Source: Deltaproteobacteria bacterium
Lineage (GTDB): Bacteria > Desulfobacterota > Desulfomonilia > UBA1062
NCBI GenBank assembly: GCA_018433085.1
Contig: JAHDRW010000038.1
Span: 1-64,000, forward strand
Reading direction: 5' to 3'
DNA: 64,000 bases
In this document: positions 35,031 to 42,975 of the stretch, one piece after another
Layout of the letters: every line of letters starts with the position of its first letter
How positions within the stretch are numbered: position 1 is the first letter of the stretch
The notes under the pieces: generated by a model
Seen by the model: the letters and a program-made list of their open reading frames with translations, nothing else
Database searches by the model: none
What the model was told of the DNA's origin: nothing
Made by a program: the position numbers and the translations under genes

Positions 35031-35798
35031 TCAGGCCATCCTGCCCTCGAAGAGCGGCTTGACCGGGTTCTCGCCCCTCTGCAGCTTCAGGTCCGTGAAT
35101 ATGTCCGCCGTATCCTGCGTTTCACGCTCCGGCTGGAGTTCGATGCCAAACTCCTCGGAGATGTCCTCCGAGGCCGAGACAAGAATGAATTCGGCCCCCC
35201 GGTAGTCGAGAAGATCAGGAGGCTCGGCGCTGCCGAAGTCTTCGCCGTGAAAGGCCTGCTGCAGATCCTCGGGAAAATCCGCCCGCTCGCCTTCACCCAG
35301 GCCGGACTCGGCGCTGCGCCCTCCCTTCCGGGGGTTCTTGACGATGATGATATAGCTCGCCTCGTCCTCGACCCTGAAGAGGTCCTGGGCCTCGCCCGGT
35401 TTTTGGGGGAGCTCGAGCGAATACACCAGGTGCGTGTGGTCCTTGTGTTTGAAAATTCGGTAGAGACCTTCCCCCACCGGCCTGGCAGCGGGTGTTCTCA
35501 CCTCTTCCGGGGTGTCCGGCCCCGGCCGGGGAGATTTGAGCTCGTCGCGGATAGGTTCGGGGGCCCCGGTCACCTGGTCGATGAATCCCCAGAACCTCCC
35601 CCGGCCCTTCCTGGCGGGATCGGGCAGGCGCTTACGACCGATGACCGCGAGCCGGTACCGCGCCTTTTCCTCGGGGCTTAGGACCATGTACATCCTCTGG
35701 ACATCACCGAGGTCCTCCGGGTGGGTCTCCCCTGTTTGAGGCCGGTAGAAGAAATAGATATTGCCCCGTTCGAGTGTTCTCACGTCTTCACTGGCCAT
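35031..35798 (-). CDS. Conserved hypothetical protein with ERGNIYFFYRP motif
   Basis: 255 residues, soluble, acidic C-terminal third. The opening VRTLERGNIYFFYRPQTGE and VQRMYMVLSPEEKARYRLAVIGRKRLPDP identify a family I recall as conserved but uncharacterised in proteobacteria. FGIELQPERETQDTADIFTDLKLQR near the end is also typical. There is no sign of an EPS function; it seems to be a single-gene unit with its own sigma-70-like promoter (35829-35856) and AAGGA ribosome site. Confidence 0.7.
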   Translation of the reverse strand: MASEDVRTLERGNIYFFYRPQTGETHPEDLGDVQRMYMVLSPEEKARYRLAVIGRKRLPDPARKGRGRFWGFIDQVTGAPEPIRDELKSPRPGPDTPEEVRTPAARPVGEGLYRIFKHKDHTHLVYSLELPQKPGEAQDLFRVEDEASYIIIVKNPRKGGRSAESGLGEGERADFPEDLQQAFHGEDFGSAEPPDLLDYRGAEFILVSASEDISEEFGIELQPERETQDTADIFTDLKLQRGENPVKPLFEGRMA

Positions 35799-35828
35799 GG
35801 ACGGTTCCTTTTCGATCGTTTACCATTA

Positions 35829-35856
35829 TTAGTATGCGGGCATGCACGATTCTCAA
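35829..35856 (-). promoter_or_regulatory. Possible sigma-70 promoter for the conserved hypothetical gene
   Basis: Minus strand: TTGAGA, 16 bases, TACTAA, about 30 bases before the ATG at 35798. Reasonable but not perfect match to consensus. Confidence 0.4.
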
Positions 35857-35997
35857 GCCCCTGATACTCCATAATAAACGCAATGAACCACCCCTCTGAG
35901 CAGGCTGGAAGGGAAACGAGGCATCATAAATAAAATACGACCATTCACCGCAAACAAGAAAGGGTATCGAACACGAAGGGGGAATGAAAGGCCGGAC

Positions 35998-36025
35998 AAA
36001 AAAAAGCCCCCGGGGTCGCGGGGGC
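35998..36025 (-). terminator. Rho-independent terminator of the secreted lectin-like gene
   Basis: On the minus strand GCCCCCG-CGACCC-CGGGGGC is followed directly by eight T residues, 41 bases after the gene stop at 36066. Confidence 0.9.
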
Positions 36026-36065
36026 AGAGTGAGGCATTTTAAGGAGATATCTTACTCGAAGACTT

Positions 36066-37160
36066 TTATCCGTTCGGGTTGACGAGCTGGACCGAAACCC
36101 CGTGGGGCGGGTCCGGCTTGACGTTCTGGGCTGTCCCGGTGGTGAACGAATAGCTCACCGGGGCCATGGTGTTGCCGGCCAGGTCTTCTGCGCTCACCAC
36201 GACCGTAGTGGTCGTACCATAGCTGAAATCCAGGGCCGGATCATAGGTGACGGTATAGTCGGCCGCGGTTCCGGTGATTGCCGGCGCGACCTTTGTCCCG
36301 TTCACGGTCAGGGAGATGGAGCTCTTGTCCACGCCGCTGCCTGAGTCCTTGACGTGGAAGGTGATGTTCGCATCCACGGGAACCGATGCGGCGCCCGAAA
36401 GGGGGCTCACATCGGTCAGATAGGGAGGAACGGTGTCCTGGGGCTGGGTTGCCGTGGGCATGCCGTCCCAGACTTCCAGGTCGTCGATCTGGCGCGAGAA
36501 CGACCCGGGCTCTTCGGCATCGATGGAGGGCGTGGAGATGTAATACATGGCCCTGGTCCACTTGCCCGAACCGAAGTTGTCGTTCACGGTCAGTTTGCCG
36601 TCGTACCAGAACTTGTGGATCCCTGCGGAGAACTTCACGTAGAACTCATAGCGGTGCCACTTGCCGTCGGTCTGGTTCGGGCAGTTGAGCCACCTGCCCG
36701 AGGTGAGGAACTGGCCCTTGCCCTTTGCAGAGTAGTAGATCGAGTCGTCGTTGCACATGGCATAGTGGACATAGCTGTCCACCCCGTCCCAGTGGGGATA
36801 GAACAGTTTCAGGTTCTCGTGGTTGTCGGTCTGTCTGAAGGTGGGGTAGCGCATCCAGAACGAGACGTAAAACTCGTCTGTGGGCCAGGGATTGGGTACG
36901 TTCTTTTTCCAGCACAGGTGGGCCTCGCTGACGGTTCCGGAGGAGAAGCAGTATCCCTTCCCCTCTCTGCCCACCTGGCTGAGATTGTATTGCGGCGGGT
37001 TCAAAACCGCCCAGTTGTGGCCGTAGACAACGAACCTGCTCATGTCCACGGCCTGGTCATCGAAGTTTTCGTACAGGAGACGGTTGGCTGCCAGGACGTC
37101 GATACCGGTCAAGGCGATGATGATGAAAACCATCGTGGTGATCTTTCCTATGGTGCTCAA
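36066..37160 (-). CDS. Secreted concanavalin-like (polysaccharide-lyase/LamG-type) protein with bacterial Ig-like domain
   Basis: 364 residues from a TTG preceded by GAGGGGG; this gives a clean signal peptide (MSTIGKITTMVFIIIALTGIDVLAA). A start at 37289 would add 43 residues and lacks a ribosome site. Residues about 25-235 form a beta-sandwich (YENFDDQAVDMSRF, FYVSFWMRYPTF, GKWHRYEFYVKFSAGIHKFWYDGKL), and about 245-345 a Big-type Ig domain (PPYLTDVSPLSGAASVPVDANITFHV). It ends PDPPHGVSVQLVNPNG, like the beginning of a fibronectin-III strand. Likely binds or cleaves the EPS outside the cell. It is a monocistronic unit with its own terminator and long structured leader. Confidence 0.72.
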   Translation of the reverse strand: MSTIGKITTMVFIIIALTGIDVLAANRLLYENFDDQAVDMSRFVVYGHNWAVLNPPQYNLSQVGREGKGYCFSSGTVSEAHLCWKKNVPNPWPTDEFYVSFWMRYPTFRQTDNHENLKLFYPHWDGVDSYVHYAMCNDDSIYYSAKGKGQFLTSGRWLNCPNQTDGKWHRYEFYVKFSAGIHKFWYDGKLTVNDNFGSGKWTRAMYYISTPSIDAEEPGSFSRQIDDLEVWDGMPTATQPQDTVPPYLTDVSPLSGAASVPVDANITFHVKDSGSGVDKSSISLTVNGTKVAPAITGTAADYTVTYDPALDFSYGTTTTVVVSAEDLAGNTMAPVSYSFTTGTAQNVKPDPPHGVSVQLVNPNG

Positions 37161-37325
37161 GGCTATAACCCCCTCGTCGTTGTTTGGATAAAAGGGCAGC
37201 AACAAGCATACCAGGCGGCACAGGGTCCCGGGCCGGAAACACCGGCCCCGCCTCTTGCCTCGGGCAAGCAGTCCTTCGGTTTTGGCCATGGATTATCACC
37301 GGTTAGACCGGGGCCGTCACACATT

Positions 37326-37413
37326 CCGGATGCGACCAGCATCCGGGCAGAAGAGGGAGGACGCCCTGTTTCACCTGCCCTGATCCGGCCTTTCTGTGCA
37401 TGCTTCGCACAGA
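37326..37413 (-). other. Two tandem hairpins in the leader of the secreted lectin-like gene
   Basis: CCGGATGC-GACCA-GCATCCGG (37326-37346) and TCTGTGC-ATGCTTC-GCACAGA (37393-37413) are perfect stems 46 bases apart, between the terminator and the gene start. Confidence 0.5.
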
Positions 37414-37461
37414 GGTCCAGTGGTATCATGTCATTCACGCCCAGCATAAAAAGACGATGCG

Positions 37462-37495
37462 AAAAAGGCCCCGCGAAAACTACCGGGGCCTTTTT
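37462..37495 (-). terminator. Bidirectional-looking rho-independent terminator
   Basis: AAAAAGGCCCC and GGGGCCTTTTT arms (with loop of about 11 bases) give T-runs in both directions. It lies 235 bases downstream of the asparagine-synthetase-like gene stop and 300 bases upstream of the secreted-protein start, so it can end the module B operon or attenuate the next gene. Confidence 0.85.
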
Positions 37496-37651
37496 ACGTA
37501 TTGTCGAAGGAGGACACCCCCTTATTTTTCATCACGTACCGGCCCGACGATTTATATCCTGTAGACTGTCCAGGCAGCGGTCGAGGGTCCGGGAACAGCC
37601 AATGGATGTTTCACACCGGCCTCAGTCTCAGCCGACCGTACCCGGGCGTGA

Positions 37652-37680
37652 TTTGTAACGTCCCGGCCACAATTGTAACA
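37652..37680. promoter_or_regulatory. TTGTAAC direct repeat, possible operator
   Basis: ATTTGTAACG and AATTGTAACA start exactly 20 bases apart, two helical turns, in the non-coding region downstream of the asparagine-synthetase-like gene. The spacing suits a dimeric activator or response regulator, but no promoter is obvious. Confidence 0.3.
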
Positions 37681-37729
37681 AAACACCACCCCTGCAGAAC
37701 GCACCGTCTTGAGCCCGGGCACCTGCGGC

Positions 37730-39619
37730 TCATGCCCGATTCCTCTCCGCAGGGGCAGCCTCCCTGATCTCCTGAAAGGAGAAGTGGGGCCGGATATTGT
37801 CCCTTCTCATTCTCTTCTCCAGGGTCATGATGTTGCCGAGCTGGCTGTAGTAGGGGAAGCCCGCCCCAACCGCCTCCTCATAAAACCGATTGTATCCGCG
37901 GGGATCGTACAGGTCCTGGGTGAGCAGCGAGGAATAGGCGAAGTCCTTTCGCACCTCCGGGTGGGAGAACAGGCAGGAGAAAAACCACGACTGCTGGTAG
38001 CTCACCGAGGTGTCCAGCAGAATGGTGCGCTTCAGGGCCTTCTGCACGACCTTGCGCGTCCCTCTCTTTGCATAGTCGGCGAGCAGGGGCAGGAAGGTGT
38101 GGGCGTTGCCGAGAGTGATGTTCCGGCACGGTGCGCCGTTTAACATCCTCAAGCCGGACAGGGGCTCACAGAGCAGGGTGATCACGCTTTTGACCAGCCT
38201 GCCGTTCTGCTTGTATCCGGGCGGCACGGCAAGAACAAGGCCCAGATTTTTTTTCAGCGTGAGCGGCGCCAGGGAGCTCACGACCTGGCTCGAGCTGCTC
38301 ATGGTCCTGCCCGCCCATCTCCTGATCTTCTGCCGCAGATAGAGGTTGTCGATCTGCAGCGTGTTGTGGGAGCCGTGCAGGTCCATGTCGGCCAGCGTTT
38401 CCAGAAAGATCGACTTGAGCGTGTCCTTCACGCCCAGCATCCTCCGGCGCCAGGGCTCGGAGAAGACGGAATGGTCGTACTCGTACTGGAGCATCCGCAT
38501 GTTGATCAGCCTGTCGATATTTGCAGGCCTCTTCGAGCCGTAGAGCTCCTGGATCCACCAGAAGTCGCGGTACAGCTCTCCGCCCAGCCCGTTTATGGAG
38601 CAGGAACTCTCCCTGGCCTTGTGCTCCTGGGCCAGGAGGATGGGCGCGTAGACCATGAGGTTTTCCTCCCCGTCGGTCACCTGAAGAGATTGCTCGAAAT
38701 AGTCAGGGAGTATATCGGGCCAGTCTTCGGGAAGCTCCAGGTGATGGTTCGGCAAACCCAGGCTCTCGCAATAGCCCCTGACCAGACGCACCTCCCTTGA
38801 CGCCTTCGGCCCGAACACGAAGGTGGGCAGCTCCGAAAACGGCCGGTGCCGGGAAAGGGCGGCGACGAGCAGTCGCGAGTCAAAGCCTGCGGTGAAGTCG
38901 CACACCAGCTTCTCTCCCGACAGGGGCGCGGTGCTCTCGATCAGGTTTTTTGCCAGCAGGTCACGCGCCCGGTCGAACGACAGGTCACGGCGTATCTCGA
39001 CCGGGCTTTTCCAGTACGTTCTGCACGAGAGCTCCGGGACCTCGCCCGAGCCCGCGATGCGGTAGATGCCGGCCGGCTCCAGCAGCGTGATCTCCTGATA
39101 GATGGTGCCGGAACCGTACGTATTCGCGGTCCGGAGAAACTGCGCCACATTGTCCGGATCGGGCGTCACGGGGAAGTGCGTGGAGAGCGCCATGGACGAC
39201 GAGCTGACAGCCCAGTTCCGCCCCGACCGGCAGGCATAGACGTTGACGATGCCCGCGTGATCGGTCGCGAGCGCGAGGCTGCCGTCGAGATGGTCCCTGA
39301 CCGCCAGAAAGAAAGGCCCGTCGCAGTTTTCCATCAGGCTTTCCAGGGGGCGTTCATGGAGATCCTGCCAGAGATTCTCCAGCGCGTCCCTTCCCATCCG
39401 GTTGCCGTATATCAGCGTGCCCATGACCCAGACGCTTATCTTCTCGTGAATGATGAAGTTGAAGTCGACGGCGGATTTCCGGGAGAACTTCGAGAGCAGG
39501 ACCTGGCCCCAGCCTTCGTCGTGGGTCGGCTGGAGCCCTTTGTGCCGGATAAAATACTGCCGCATGTCCTCGTGATCGTCGCCCATGCGCGCGCCCACGG
39601 TTATGAGAATGCCTGCCAT
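37730..39619 (-). CDS. Asparagine-synthetase-like amidotransferase lacking the N-terminal catalytic cysteine
   Basis: 629 residues. The C-terminal synthetase half has the ATP-pyrophosphatase loop FTAGFDSRLL (242-251) and the following GPKASREVRLVRGYCESLGLPNHHLELPED. The N-terminal Ntn-type domain is recognisable (SLMENCDGPFFLAVRDHLDGSLALATDHAGIVNVY) but starts MAGILITV, without Cys2 of glutamine amidotransferases, so it may use free ammonia or another amine. In polysaccharide loci such proteins amidate uronic or amino acids. Good ribosome site AGGAGGA. Last gene of the module B operon. Confidence 0.83.
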   Translation of the reverse strand: MAGILITVGARMGDDHEDMRQYFIRHKGLQPTHDEGWGQVLLSKFSRKSAVDFNFIIHEKISVWVMGTLIYGNRMGRDALENLWQDLHERPLESLMENCDGPFFLAVRDHLDGSLALATDHAGIVNVYACRSGRNWAVSSSSMALSTHFPVTPDPDNVAQFLRTANTYGSGTIYQEITLLEPAGIYRIAGSGEVPELSCRTYWKSPVEIRRDLSFDRARDLLAKNLIESTAPLSGEKLVCDFTAGFDSRLLVAALSRHRPFSELPTFVFGPKASREVRLVRGYCESLGLPNHHLELPEDWPDILPDYFEQSLQVTDGEENLMVYAPILLAQEHKARESSCSINGLGGELYRDFWWIQELYGSKRPANIDRLINMRMLQYEYDHSVFSEPWRRRMLGVKDTLKSIFLETLADMDLHGSHNTLQIDNLYLRQKIRRWAGRTMSSSSQVVSSLAPLTLKKNLGLVLAVPPGYKQNGRLVKSVITLLCEPLSGLRMLNGAPCRNITLGNAHTFLPLLADYAKRGTRKVVQKALKRTILLDTSVSYQQSWFFSCLFSHPEVRKDFAYSSLLTQDLYDPRGYNRFYEEAVGAGFPYYSQLGNIMTLEKRMRRDNIRPHFSFQEIREAAPAERNRA

Positions 39620-39643
39620 GGTCTTCCTCCTTCTGCCCTTCGT

Positions 39644-41734
39644 TCATGGTACCATTCCCAGGTACCTCACCCATTCGCTGGTATCAGCCAGACCCTGATC
39701 CAATCCCGTGTCCGGGCAGCAGGAGAGCGTGCTCCTGGCACGGGCGTCCGAATACACCGCATCTTTGGTAAAGAGCCTGAGCTCATCCGGTGAGGGGGTG
39801 ATCTTCACCCGGTGCTCGACCGTGCGCATCAGGGAGTCGACGGCATCCACCCGCTCCGCGATCATCTTCACGGGTCCGAGGAAGTGCCTCTTCACGACCC
39901 CCCCCAAGGTGCGCACCGGCGTCATGGCCCAGGTGGCCGCGCCCGCCCTCTTTGCCCTGATCACCCGTAAGGGCGGCAGGCCCAGGGCCGAGTTGAGCCT
40001 CGCGAAATACTCGTTCCAGGTGATGACCTCCGGTCCGTTGATGTTGAACACCTTGCCCTGCGCGTCCGCAAAATCCAGGGCGCCCAGGATCGTCCTCGCC
40101 AGGTCGTCCACATATACGAGGTTGCACCTGCCCTCGCCATAGCCCTCATAGACCCCGCCCTCGCCTGCCAGGAACATGGCCGCGAAGCGCAGGCTCCAGC
40201 TCGCGCTGAAGGGCCCGTATACGATGGACGGCCTGAAGATGGTGATGGGAAGCCCCTTTCCCCGATATTCCCAGCATAGTTTCTCCGAGTCTATCTTCAT
40301 CTTGTTGTATGGGTTTCCGGTATAACGATACGGGCTGTTCTCGTCCACGACGCCGCCGGCGTCGCCGTAGACATCGGCGGTGCTGAGGTGGATGAAGTGG
40401 AATATCCCCTTCTTCAGCGACGCATCCAGCAGATTTTTTGTGCCCTGCACCGTGACCTCGGGCGTGCCCTTGGCACAGTGGACGACATGGGTGATGCCCT
40501 CCAGCGCGCGTTCGATCCGGACAGGGTCCGTGAGATCCAGGACAGCGGTTTCCACCGGAAACCTCCCCAGCCTGGCCGCGCTCGACCACTGATGCACCCC
40601 CGCCCGGACCGGGTAGCGCGCCTCCGGGTCCAGATGGGCCATCTCCACTATCCGCCCACCGATAAACCCGGTGGCCCCGGTGACGAGGATCCTGCCCGGC
40701 TTCCGTGCCGGCTGCCCTCCCGCCGGACCGGGCCGCGTCCAGGCCTGTCTGTCCCAGGAGAGATCGAGGCGCTCTCTTCGCCCGTAGCATTCGTGGATGA
40801 ACTCGATCGAGTCGAGCACGTCGCCCCCGCTGACCAGGGGCTCTGCCTTGCCCTGGATCACCTGGAGAAAATTCTCCACGATGGGCGCCACGAACCCCGG
40901 GTAATTCCGGGAGACACTCTCGAGCTTGCGCTCGCTCGTGGTTCCGCTGTCGTCCTCCAGGGAGATCCTCTTCCAGTCGAAGATATCGCCCGAGATCCTG
41001 CCCCGGTCTCCTGTCACCCGGTAGTGGTTGTCCAGGTCGCTCAGCCGGCTCAGGGTGATGCCGATCGCGCACCCGTCCTTCTGGGCGCGGATCCTGACCA
41101 CCGATTCCGGCCCGCCGTAGGAGTCGTCCCGCATCTCTTCGAGCACGGGCCTTCCCCCCAGCCACCAGCAGAGGGTGTCGATGACGTGCGCGCCCAGATC
41201 CATCAGGATCCCCCGGGAGGAGACCTTGGGATCGACGGCGAATCCCGTGGCGCTCGGCCACCCGAAGACGTTCCCTTCCACATACTCGATGCCTGTCAGC
41301 CTGCCCAGCCTGCCCGATGCTATCATCTCCCTGACCGCCCTGAACGAGGGGAACATCCTGCGGGTATTGTTGACGCACAGGGCCGCCCCCTGTTCCCGGG
41401 CCTTCCGCACCATCTCCTGCGCGTGTTCGGGCAGCACGGCCAGGGGCTTCTCGCACAGCACGGAAACGCCTGCGCCGAGGCACTCCATGGCCACCGGGTG
41501 GTGGAGGTGATTGGGCAGGAGGATGACCGCGCCCCGGATCTCGTGGAGCACGTCATGGAAGTCTTCCCGGATCGTTCCTCCCCCCAGCCCGGCCCGGGTC
41601 TCTTCGGCGCCGGCCCTGTCGGTGTCCACCAGATACAGGTTTTCTTTCAGGCCCCGAAGCCTCTTCAGCACGGGAACATAGTATCTCCGTGCGGCAGCGC
41701 CGCAGCCGATGACCGCTATCTTGGGTATGTACAT
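39644..41734 (-). CDS. Fused Gfo/Idh/MocA oxidoreductase and NAD-dependent epimerase/dehydratase
   Basis: 696 residues. Residues 1-335 are a Gfo/Idh/MocA sugar oxidoreductase (GCGAAARRYYVP at 10-21, CEKPLAV at 94-100, DLGAHVIDT with catalytic His near 183). After a proline-rich linker, residues 347-696 form an extended SDR of the epimerase family (VTGATGFIGGRIV from 351, HLSTADVYGD, YNKMK catalytic pair at 476-480). The pair would oxidise or epimerise a nucleotide sugar in successive steps without releasing it. The reading frame is continuous, so the fusion appears real. Ribosome site AAAAGGAG. Confidence 0.88.
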   Translation of the reverse strand: MYIPKIAVIGCGAAARRYYVPVLKRLRGLKENLYLVDTDRAGAEETRAGLGGGTIREDFHDVLHEIRGAVILLPNHLHHPVAMECLGAGVSVLCEKPLAVLPEHAQEMVRKAREQGAALCVNNTRRMFPSFRAVREMIASGRLGRLTGIEYVEGNVFGWPSATGFAVDPKVSSRGILMDLGAHVIDTLCWWLGGRPVLEEMRDDSYGGPESVVRIRAQKDGCAIGITLSRLSDLDNHYRVTGDRGRISGDIFDWKRISLEDDSGTTSERKLESVSRNYPGFVAPIVENFLQVIQGKAEPLVSGGDVLDSIEFIHECYGRRERLDLSWDRQAWTRPGPAGGQPARKPGRILVTGATGFIGGRIVEMAHLDPEARYPVRAGVHQWSSAARLGRFPVETAVLDLTDPVRIERALEGITHVVHCAKGTPEVTVQGTKNLLDASLKKGIFHFIHLSTADVYGDAGGVVDENSPYRYTGNPYNKMKIDSEKLCWEYRGKGLPITIFRPSIVYGPFSASWSLRFAAMFLAGEGGVYEGYGEGRCNLVYVDDLARTILGALDFADAQGKVFNINGPEVITWNEYFARLNSALGLPPLRVIRAKRAGAATWAMTPVRTLGGVVKRHFLGPVKMIAERVDAVDSLMRTVEHRVKITPSPDELRLFTKDAVYSDARARSTLSCCPDTGLDQGLADTSEWVRYLGMVP

Positions 41735-41771
41735 GGTTCTCCTTTTCTTGGTTTTCTTCTCTTCACATCGT

Positions 41772-42935
41772 TCACCGCTGCCTGTTGATCAGGGAAAGAT
41801 AGAGCTCCTGTGTTTTCCCGACCATCGAAGATGCCGAGAAGCGTTCGTCCACGAGGTTTCTGCCCTCGTGCGCCATGGCCCGGGTTGTCTCGGGCATGGC
41901 GACGAGATCCCGCATTCTCCTCGTCAGGCCGGTGGTGTCGCCGGGCTTTACCAGGTAGCCTGTCCGGCCGTCCCGGACCAGCAGGGGGATATCGCCGACC
42001 GCGGTGGCAAGCACGGGTATGCCGCACGCCATCGCCTCGAGCATCACGTAGGGCAGCCCTTCGGTCAGCGAGGGGATGACGAGATAGTCGATGGAGTCGT
42101 ACACGCGCCGCATGTTTTTCCTCACCCCGCAGCAGCAGACCCGCTCCTCGATACCCAGCGACCGGATGCGATCCTGTATGCGCTCCCTCTCCGGTCCATC
42201 CCCGACAATGAGGCCGGTAATGTCCGGGAACTCGTGTGCCAGGGTTTCAAAGGCATGGAGAAAGAACGCGTGCCCCTTGTCCGGATACAGCCTCCCGATC
42301 ACGGCGAAGACCCGGTGATTCCCGTTGCCGGTGAGCGGAAGCGGAGGTTCATTATCGTCGCGGCACATATCGAGGACACGGATGTCGAGGCCGTTCTGGA
42401 TGACCCGGATTTTCTCCGGCCTCAAGCACCTGCCCTCGAGCCTGGGACGGAGGTCCTCGGACACGGCGATAACCGCGTCGAACCGCGGGTAGACCAGCTT
42501 TTCGGTGAACGAGAGGTAAAGCCTCTTTACAAAAGAATCCCGCGTGGAGCCGTGAGCCGTGGCAACCCTCCTGACCCTCCTGCCCGTCGTGGCCAGGAAT
42601 CCGTAGAAATCGGACTTGAAGTCGTGGGTATGGATCAGGTCGATCTCCCGCTCCCGGATGAACCTGCCCAGATGCCGGATCGCGCGCCAGTCGAGCCTGC
42701 CCCGCACCCGCACGCTCTCCACACGCATGCCCGATCGCCCTGCAGCGGCCATCAGATGACGGCTCCGGCCGTCGCCCCGGTCCATGCACATGAGAGAGCA
42801 GTCAAAGACCCCCCGGTCCATATTCCTGCCCAGGGTCAGGATAACCCGCTCGCCCCCGAACATGCCGCCGCTGTCGCGTATATGCAGGACCCTATTCGGG
42901 GACGGGTTCACATTCAATCCGTCTTGACCGATCAC
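41772..42935 (-). CDS. GT4-family glycosyltransferase
   Basis: 387 residues, GTG start preceded by GGGGTGG. Motifs: VLHIRDSGGMFGGERVILTLGRNM, VIQNGLDIRVLDM, VFAVIGRLYPDKGHAFFLHAFE, and the E-x7-E block SLTEGLPYVMLEAMACGIPVLATAVGDIP. The arrangement is that of a retaining GT-B enzyme acting on the cytoplasmic face. Donor sugar unknown. It is 40 bases downstream of the next glycosyltransferase gene. Confidence 0.9.
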   Translation of the reverse strand: MIGQDGLNVNPSPNRVLHIRDSGGMFGGERVILTLGRNMDRGVFDCSLMCMDRGDGRSRHLMAAAGRSGMRVESVRVRGRLDWRAIRHLGRFIREREIDLIHTHDFKSDFYGFLATTGRRVRRVATAHGSTRDSFVKRLYLSFTEKLVYPRFDAVIAVSEDLRPRLEGRCLRPEKIRVIQNGLDIRVLDMCRDDNEPPLPLTGNGNHRVFAVIGRLYPDKGHAFFLHAFETLAHEFPDITGLIVGDGPERERIQDRIRSLGIEERVCCCGVRKNMRRVYDSIDYLVIPSLTEGLPYVMLEAMACGIPVLATAVGDIPLLVRDGRTGYLVKPGDTTGLTRRMRDLVAMPETTRAMAHEGRNLVDERFSASSMVGKTQELYLSLINRQR

Positions 42936-42975
42936 GATCCACCCCGAGACCTGCGCAAGCTCGCTGGAAGATCAG

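Larger units (their letters stand above)
37161..37729. other. 569-base non-coding leader region
   Basis: No gene recognised. In transcription order (minus strand) it holds a direct repeat (37652-37680), a terminator (37462-37495), and two perfect hairpins (37393-37413, 37326-37346) before the secreted-protein start at 37160. The first part is presumably the 3' region of the asparagine-synthetase-like operon. Confidence 0.6.
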
